Source: Aromatoleum anaerobium (GTDB taxonomy: Bacteria; Pseudomonadota; Gammaproteobacteria; Burkholderiales; Rhodocyclaceae). From it: DNA of 64,000 nt. Below the pieces are notes generated by a model. That model saw only the letters and a list, made by a program, of their open reading frames with translations. It did no database searches and was not told the DNA's origin. The stretch covers positions 682,001 to 746,000 of the forward strand of contig NZ_WTVG02000040.1 in NCBI RefSeq assembly GCF_012910705.2. The letters run 5' to 3'. The translations under genes were made by a program, and so were the position numbers. Below, piece after piece: positions 58,917 through 64,000 of the stretch. Within the stretch, counting starts at the first letter, position 1, and each line of letters begins with the position of its first letter.

Positions 58917-60584
58917 TCACGCCTTCCCGTCCCGCAACAGGCGCCGCAGGATCTTCCCGACATTCGTCTTCGGCAATTCGTCGCGAAACTCCACGAGGTG
59001 AGGGACTTTGTATGCGGTCAGGCTTTCGCGACAATGGGCAATGATCATCTCGCGGGTCAGCGAGGGGTCCTTGCGCACGACGAACACTTTGACCGCTTCG
59101 CCGGTGCGCTCGTCCGGCACGCCCACCGCGGCGACCTCCAGCACGCCCGGATGGCTTGCGACGACATCCTCGATCTCGTTCGGAAAGACGTTGAAACCCG
59201 ACACCAGGATCATGTCCTTCTTGCGATCGACGATGCGCACAAAGCCTTTGTCGTCGATCGTCGCAATGTCACCGGTGCGCAGGAAACCATCGGGCGTAAA
59301 GACGTGGGCCGTATCCTCCGGCCGATTCCAGTATTCGCGCATCACCTGTGGTCCTCGGACGCACAGCTCGCCGGGCTGCCCGAGCTGCATTTCGCTGCCG
59401 TCGTCACCGCGAATGCTCACTTCCGTCGATGAAACGGGCAGGCCGATCGAATGATTGAAGGCGGGCAGATCCAGCGGGTTTATGGTCACCGCGGGCGAAG
59501 TTTCGGTCAGCCCGTAGGCCTCGATGAGCGGCTTTCCGGTGATCCTGCCCCACCGCTCCGCCACCTGCTGCTGCACCGCCATTCCCCCGCCAAGCGCGAT
59601 GTGGAGCCGGGAGAAATCGAGCTTGGCAAAATCCGGGTTGTTCAGTAACGCATTGAACAGCGTATTGACGCCGGTAATGGCGGTGAATTTGTACTTGGCC
59701 AGCTCCTTGATGAAGCCGGGAATGTCGCGAGGATTGGTGATCAGCACGTTCGTCGCGCCGAGCTTGAAGAACGTCAGGCAGTTCGCAGTCAGGGAAAAAA
59801 TATGATAGAGCGGGAGCGCCGTGATGATGATTTCCTCGCCTTCATACAGGAAGGGCCGGATCCAGGCGTGTGCCTGCTGCAGGTTCGCGATGATGTTGCG
59901 ATGGGTCAGTACCGCCCCCTTCGCCACGCCGGTGGTGCCACCCGTGTATTGGAGAAAGGCGATGTCGTCGTGTCCGACGCTCACCGGCTCGAGCGGGAAT
60001 GCGGCGCCCCTGGATAACGCCGCCGAAAAGCTCACATGGCCCGGGAGATTCCATGGCGGCACCAGCTTCTTGACCTGCCGGACAACGAGATTGACGATCA
60101 GGTTTTTCGGAAAACCGAGCATTTCACCGAGGCTCGTGACCACGATGTGAGGCATCCTGAGCTTCGGCAGCACGTGTTCGAGCGTGCTGGCGAAATTCTC
60201 GACGATGACAATCGTCTCGGCGCCGGAGTCGCGGAGCTGGTGCTCCAGTTCACGAGCGGTGTAAAGCGGATTGACGTTGACGACGACGTAGCCGGCCCTG
60301 AGCACTCCGAACATTGCGATCGGGTATTGCAGCAGGTTAGGCATCATCAGCGCAACGCGCGCCCCCTTCGGAAGCTTCAATGCGCCTTGCAGGTAGCCTG
60401 CGAACCGGGCGGACAACCGGTCGAGTTCGGCATAGCTGATGCCCTTGCCCATGTTGATGTAGGCGGTCCGATCGCCGAACTGCCGTACGCTGCGGCTGAA
60501 CAGGTCGCCGATGGAGCTGAACTCGCCGGGATCAATTTCTGCGGGAACGCCACGGGGATAACTCTGCAGCCAGATCTTTTCCAT
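58917..60584 (-). CDS. fadD: Long-chain fatty acid-CoA ligase
   Basis: Activates fatty acids to acyl-CoA through an acyl-adenylate. The 555 residues show the AMP-binding P-loop [18 protein letters not shown] (about 213-230), the adenine motif [10 protein letters not shown], the ligase motif [12 protein letters not shown] with the conserved Asp, and the late Lys in [12 protein letters not shown]. The ATG at 60584 has AAGGAG 6 nt upstream; the ATG at 60587 is too close. The 173-nt gap upstream to the CBS gene holds no gene. Confidence 0.94.
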   Translation of the reverse strand: MEKIWLQSYPRGVPAEIDPGEFSSIGDLFSRSVRQFGDRTAYINMGKGISYAELDRLSARFAGYLQGALKLPKGARVALMMPNLLQYPIAMFGVLRAGYVVVNVNPLYTARELEHQLRDSGAETIVIVENFASTLEHVLPKLRMPHIVVTSLGEMLGFPKNLIVNLVVRQVKKLVPPWNLPGHVSFSAALSRGAAFPLEPVSVGHDDIAFLQYTGGTTGVAKGAVLTHRNIIANLQQAHAWIRPFLYEGEEIIITALPLYHIFSLTANCLTFFKLGATNVLITNPRDIPGFIKELAKYKFTAITGVNTLFNALLNNPDFAKLDFSRLHIALGGGMAVQQQVAERWGRITGKPLIEAYGLTETSPAVTINPLDLPAFNHSIGLPVSSTEVSIRGDDGSEMQLGQPGELCVRGPQVMREYWNRPEDTAHVFTPDGFLRTGDIATIDDKGFVRIVDRKKDMILVSGFNVFPNEIEDVVASHPGVLEVAAVGVPDERTGEAVKVFVVRKDPSLTREMIIAHCRESLTAYKVPHLVEFRDELPKTNVGKILRRLLRDGKA

Positions 60585-60757
60585 CATCGACTCCTTCAGC
60601 TAGAAAACCGCTGCCGGCAAGCGTGATGGGCATGCTCGTCCGGGACCTGCTCGGAGCCAGACGCACGGCGCCGGTTTCCAGCCTGTAACCGGAGCCGCGG
60701 CGATCGTCACGCCTCCTCACCGGACTCGCAAATCCGCCGCAACGGGAAGCTACTGCG

Positions 60758-61215
60758 TTATTTTTCGTCCTCTTCGCCTGGCTCGCGCGGCCAGTTGCGA
60801 ATGTAGTTTTTCAGCATCCGGTTCTCGAAACTCTGCTCTTCAAGCACCGCCTTCGCCACGTCATGGAAGGACACCACGCCCATCAGCGTATTACCGTCCA
60901 TCACTGGCAGATAACGCTGGTGGTGATCGACCATGAGGCGGCGCAGCGCGTCCATCTCCATGTCCGGGGACGCGATCATCGGTCCGGAAAGCATCGCCGC
61001 TTCAACGGGCATCTCGGCCCATCCCGCCCCGCCTTGTATACCGCCTGCAGCACCTCGCGAAAGGTCAGCATGCCGGTCATCTGGCCCTGCGAAAAAACCA
61101 CGAGCGAGCCGACGTCCTGCTCCGTCATGATGGCTACCGCTTCAGCCATGCTCCTGCTGGGGGCAATCGTATAGAGCACCTTGCCCTTGATCGCAAGAAT
61201 CTCGCTCACCAGCAT
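60758..61215 (-). pseudogene. CBS-domain pair protein interrupted by a frameshift
   Basis: Two overlapping frames make one CBS protein. The N-part (60976-61215, from ATG 61215) has MLVSEILAIKGK, SMAEAVAIMTEQDVGSLVVF and TFREVLQAVYKAGRDG. The C-part (in frame from about 61018 to 60758) has MPVEAAMLSGPMIASPDM, LRRLMVDHHQRYLPVMDG and VVSFHDVAKAVLEEQ. Adding one G in the run GATGGGCC at 61018-61020 would join them as GRDGAEMPVEA, giving about 152 residues and two CBS motifs. It is either a real null mutation or a sequence error in a G-run. CBS pairs bind adenosyl ligands; the partner here is unknown. Confidence 0.8.
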
Positions 61216-61365
61216 TTGTGTTCCCCCACCATTTTCATGTAATTCACCTTGAGCGATGTTAGTGGATTGTCGTGAGCGCGAACAGCGCCTGCATAAATCG
61301 CCGCACTCGCCGTCGCGGCGTCCGCGGACGTCGAATGCGGCTCTCCACTTCGTTATTCGGGTTTC

Positions 61366-61689
61366 TTATTTGGCCAGTTCGTCGAGCTTGCCCGTTCGCT
61401 TCGCCCACTCGTCGGCATCCGGCAAAGGATCCTTGCGTTCGACGATGGGCTTCCACTGCTGCGCGAGTTCCGCATTGAGGGCGATGAAATGGCGCTGCCC
61501 CTCGGGGACGTCGTCCTCGGCAAAAATGGCTTCCACCGGGCACTCTGCGACGCAGAGGGTGCAGTCGATGCATTCCGTCGGGTCGATCACAAGGAAATTT
61601 GCCCCTTCCCTGAAGCAGTCCACCGGACAGACGTCAACACAGTCAGTGTACTTGCAGCGGATGCAGGCTTCAGTTACAACATAAGTCAT
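61366..61689 (-). CDS. fdxA: Seven-iron ferredoxin (FdxA type)
   Basis: Small electron carrier with one [3Fe-4S] and one [4Fe-4S] cluster by family. The 107 residues have [26 protein letters not shown] and [13 protein letters not shown], the expected Cys layout, then a helical tail of about 45 residues ([22 protein letters not shown]) typical of FdxA. A TATATT -10-like hexamer (61748-61753) lies about 60 nt upstream. The 150-nt gap downstream (61216-61365) contains a GCCGCA/TGCGGC hairpin but no gene. Confidence 0.94.
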   Translation of the reverse strand: MTYVVTEACIRCKYTDCVDVCPVDCFREGANFLVIDPTECIDCTLCVAECPVEAIFAEDDVPEGQRHFIALNAELAQQWKPIVERKDPLPDADEWAKRTGKLDELAK

Positions 61690-61875
61690 TATTTGAACTC
61701 CATCAGTTCGATACACGGTCAAAATGGGCGATACTCCCAGTGCTCACAATATAGCCGAGAGAGCCCGCTTCATGCCATTGCCGCCACCCTCGGCTCACCA
61801 ACGCAGCGCCCGACCCGGAGAACTTCTTGACGCGCGGGCCGGCTTCGCATAACTTTTCGGAAACTCCCAGCACAA

Positions 61876-61892
61876 GGCGGTTCGATTCCGCC
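61876..61892 (+). other. tRNA T-arm-like hairpin without a complete tRNA
   Basis: GGCGG-TTCGATT-CCGCC has the exact 5-bp stem and 7-nt loop of a tRNA T-arm. The flanks do not form an acceptor, D-arm or anticodon arm, so it is not a working tRNA. It lies in the 273-nt divergent gap between fdxA and trxA, followed by GGGCCCGTC repeated twice (61903-61911 and 61913-61921). Confidence 0.45.
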
Positions 61893-61962
61893 TTTGTCGA
61901 CCGGGCCCGTCGGGGCCCGTCCCCTATCCGAAGCACTACCGTTACCCCTGATGCGAGGAAAC

Positions 61963-62289
61963 ATGAGCGAGCATATCCACTACGTCACTGACGGCAATTT
62001 CGAAGCCGAGGTGCTTCAGTCGCAGACCCCCGTGCTGGTCGACTACTGGGCCGAATGGTGCGGTCCGTGCAAGATGATTGCGCCGATCCTGGACGACGTC
62101 GCCAAGGAATACGCCGGCAAGCTGAAGGTCGCGAAGCTCAACATCGATGAAAACCAGGAGACGCCCGCCAAATTCGGCGTGCGGGGCATTCCGACGTTGA
62201 TGCTGTTCAAGGGCGGCAACGTCGAAGCCACCAAGGTCGGGGCGCTGTCCAAGTCCCAGCTCACCGCCTTCATTGACAGCAACCTCTGA
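61963..62289 (+). CDS. trxA: Thioredoxin
   Basis: General disulfide reductase. The 108 residues carry the active site [16 protein letters not shown] (Cys about 33 and 36) and the cis-Pro in [12 protein letters not shown]. Length is typical. The ATG at 61963 follows GAGGAAAC; the open frame extends upstream but is not thioredoxin. Followed by rho, the common trxA-rho order. Confidence 0.97.
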   Translation: MSEHIHYVTDGNFEAEVLQSQTPVLVDYWAEWCGPCKMIAPILDDVAKEYAGKLKVAKLNIDENQETPAKFGVRGIPTLMLFKGGNVEATKVGALSKSQLTAFIDSNL

Positions 62290-62421
62290 CCAGCGCTACA
62301 GTCCAGGTCGTTTCCGCGGCGCCTTCCGCGCCCCGTGCCGAAATTCCCGGCGCCGCGATTGCCTCTCTCCCCGATCCCTTCACCTGCTTCATCCAATAGC
62401 GCCTTGTTGCGCCCTCTCGCC

Positions 62422-63681
<1,260 letters not shown>

Positions 63682-63701
63682 AGCAGAACGCTCAAGTCAT
63701 A

Positions 63702-63726
63702 ACGCCACCCGAGGGTGGCGTTTTTT
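63702..63726 (+). terminator. Intrinsic terminator of rho
   Basis: ACGCCACCC-GA-GGGTGGCGT is a perfect stem of at least 7 bp followed by six T. It lies 20 nt after the rho stop. On the other strand it reads into the end of the dehydrogenase transcript, so it may work in both directions. Confidence 0.92.
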
Positions 63727-63789
63727 ATTGCACCGTTCCGGAGGAGGCTCTACAGCGGGACTCTACAGCCGGCCGCCTCTCCGGAGTAG

Positions 63790-64000
63790 TTATTTGTACT
63801 CGAAGAAGCCTTTGCCTGACTTGCGGCCGAGGTAGCCCGCCTCCACCATCTCCACGAGAAGCGGAGCCGGGCGATACTTCGGATCCTTGAAACCCTCGAA
63901 GAGCACCTGCATCACCGCGAGTTCCACGTCCAGACCGATCATGTCGCCAAGCGCGAGCGGGCCGATTGGATGGTTGCAGCCGAGCTTCATGGCCTCGTCG
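63790..64000 (-). CDS. 3-hydroxyacyl-CoA (3-hydroxybutyryl-CoA type) dehydrogenase, C-terminal part
   Basis: About 70 C-terminal residues are visible; the 5' part lies beyond the window. The segment [22 protein letters not shown] and the end [15 protein letters not shown] are characteristic of the C-terminal domain of 3-hydroxybutyryl-CoA dehydrogenase (Hbd/PaaH family), which oxidises 3-hydroxyacyl-CoA with NAD. TAA at 63790-63792. It is convergent with rho. Which pathway it serves (beta-oxidation, PHB or aromatic degradation) cannot be told from here. Confidence 0.9.
   Translation of the reverse strand, partial: DEAMKLGCNHPIGPLALGDMIGLDVELAVMQVLFEGFKDPKYRPAPLLVEMVEAGYLGRKSGKGFFEYK

Noticed and set aside
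61703-61964. Minus-strand frames between trxA and fdxA as small proteins
   Set aside because: They contain a GGIEPP-type peptide, the usual artefact of translating a reversed tRNA T-arm; no start site or homologue.

Overview
This 64 kb window is dense, high-GC bacterial core chromosome. The gene families and gene order (leuCDB-asd-fimV-truA-trpFBA-accD-folC-dedD-cvpA-purF-metZ, nuo next to secG-tpiA, pstSCAB next to glmM-folP-ftsH) fit a betaproteobacterium. The overall resemblance to Azoarcus/Aromatoleum/Thauera-type Rhodocyclales is inference from family knowledge; no search was run. I see no insertion sequence, prophage, CRISPR array or rRNA operon, and almost every gene is housekeeping.

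Layout. 1-2.6 kb: start of the complex I operon (nuoABCD, minus strand). Then tRNA-Leu(GAG) with its own promoter and terminator, then tpiA-secG. 4.1-8 kb: the phosphate transporter pstSCAB behind a candidate Pho box. 8.2-13.4 kb: glmM, folP, ftsH, a possible 50-residue membrane ORF and rlmE, divergent from yhbY. 13.9-20.8 kb: DUF4149 protein, greA, carB, carA, dapB and bamE on the minus strand. fur, recN and nadK follow. 24-31.7 kb is a stress region: hrcA-hemH, a Ser/Thr kinase fused to a cyclic-nucleotide-binding-like domain, then grpE, dnaK and dnaJ with two well-formed sigma-32 promoters. cysS, two cyclophilins and lpxH follow. 35.4-56.5 kb is a long minus-strand biosynthetic block: aroC, MFS, M48 peptidase, leuC-leuD-leuB, asd, fimV, an EcfT-like protein, truA, trpF-trpB-trpA, accD, folC, dedD, cvpA, purF and metZ. 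56.6-61.2 kb: ilvB-ilvN with an attenuation leader, fadD and a broken CBS-domain gene. The end carries fdxA, trxA, rho with a textbook terminator, and the 3' part of a 3-hydroxyacyl-CoA dehydrogenase.

The most interesting signals are regulatory or structural rather than new gene content. They are (i) an ilvBN leader peptide rich in Val/Leu/Ile codons with a pause hairpin and an intrinsic terminator; (ii) an intrinsic terminator just downstream of a near-consensus carAB promoter; (iii) fimV and a CBS-pair gene each interrupted by what looks like a one-base loss; (iv) the kinase-CNB fusion divergent from grpE-dnaK-dnaJ; (v) a terminator-like hairpin in the cysS leader; (vi) a terminator between dnaK and dnaJ; and (vii) HrcA present without a visible CIRCE operator. 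I do not claim an entirely new system here.
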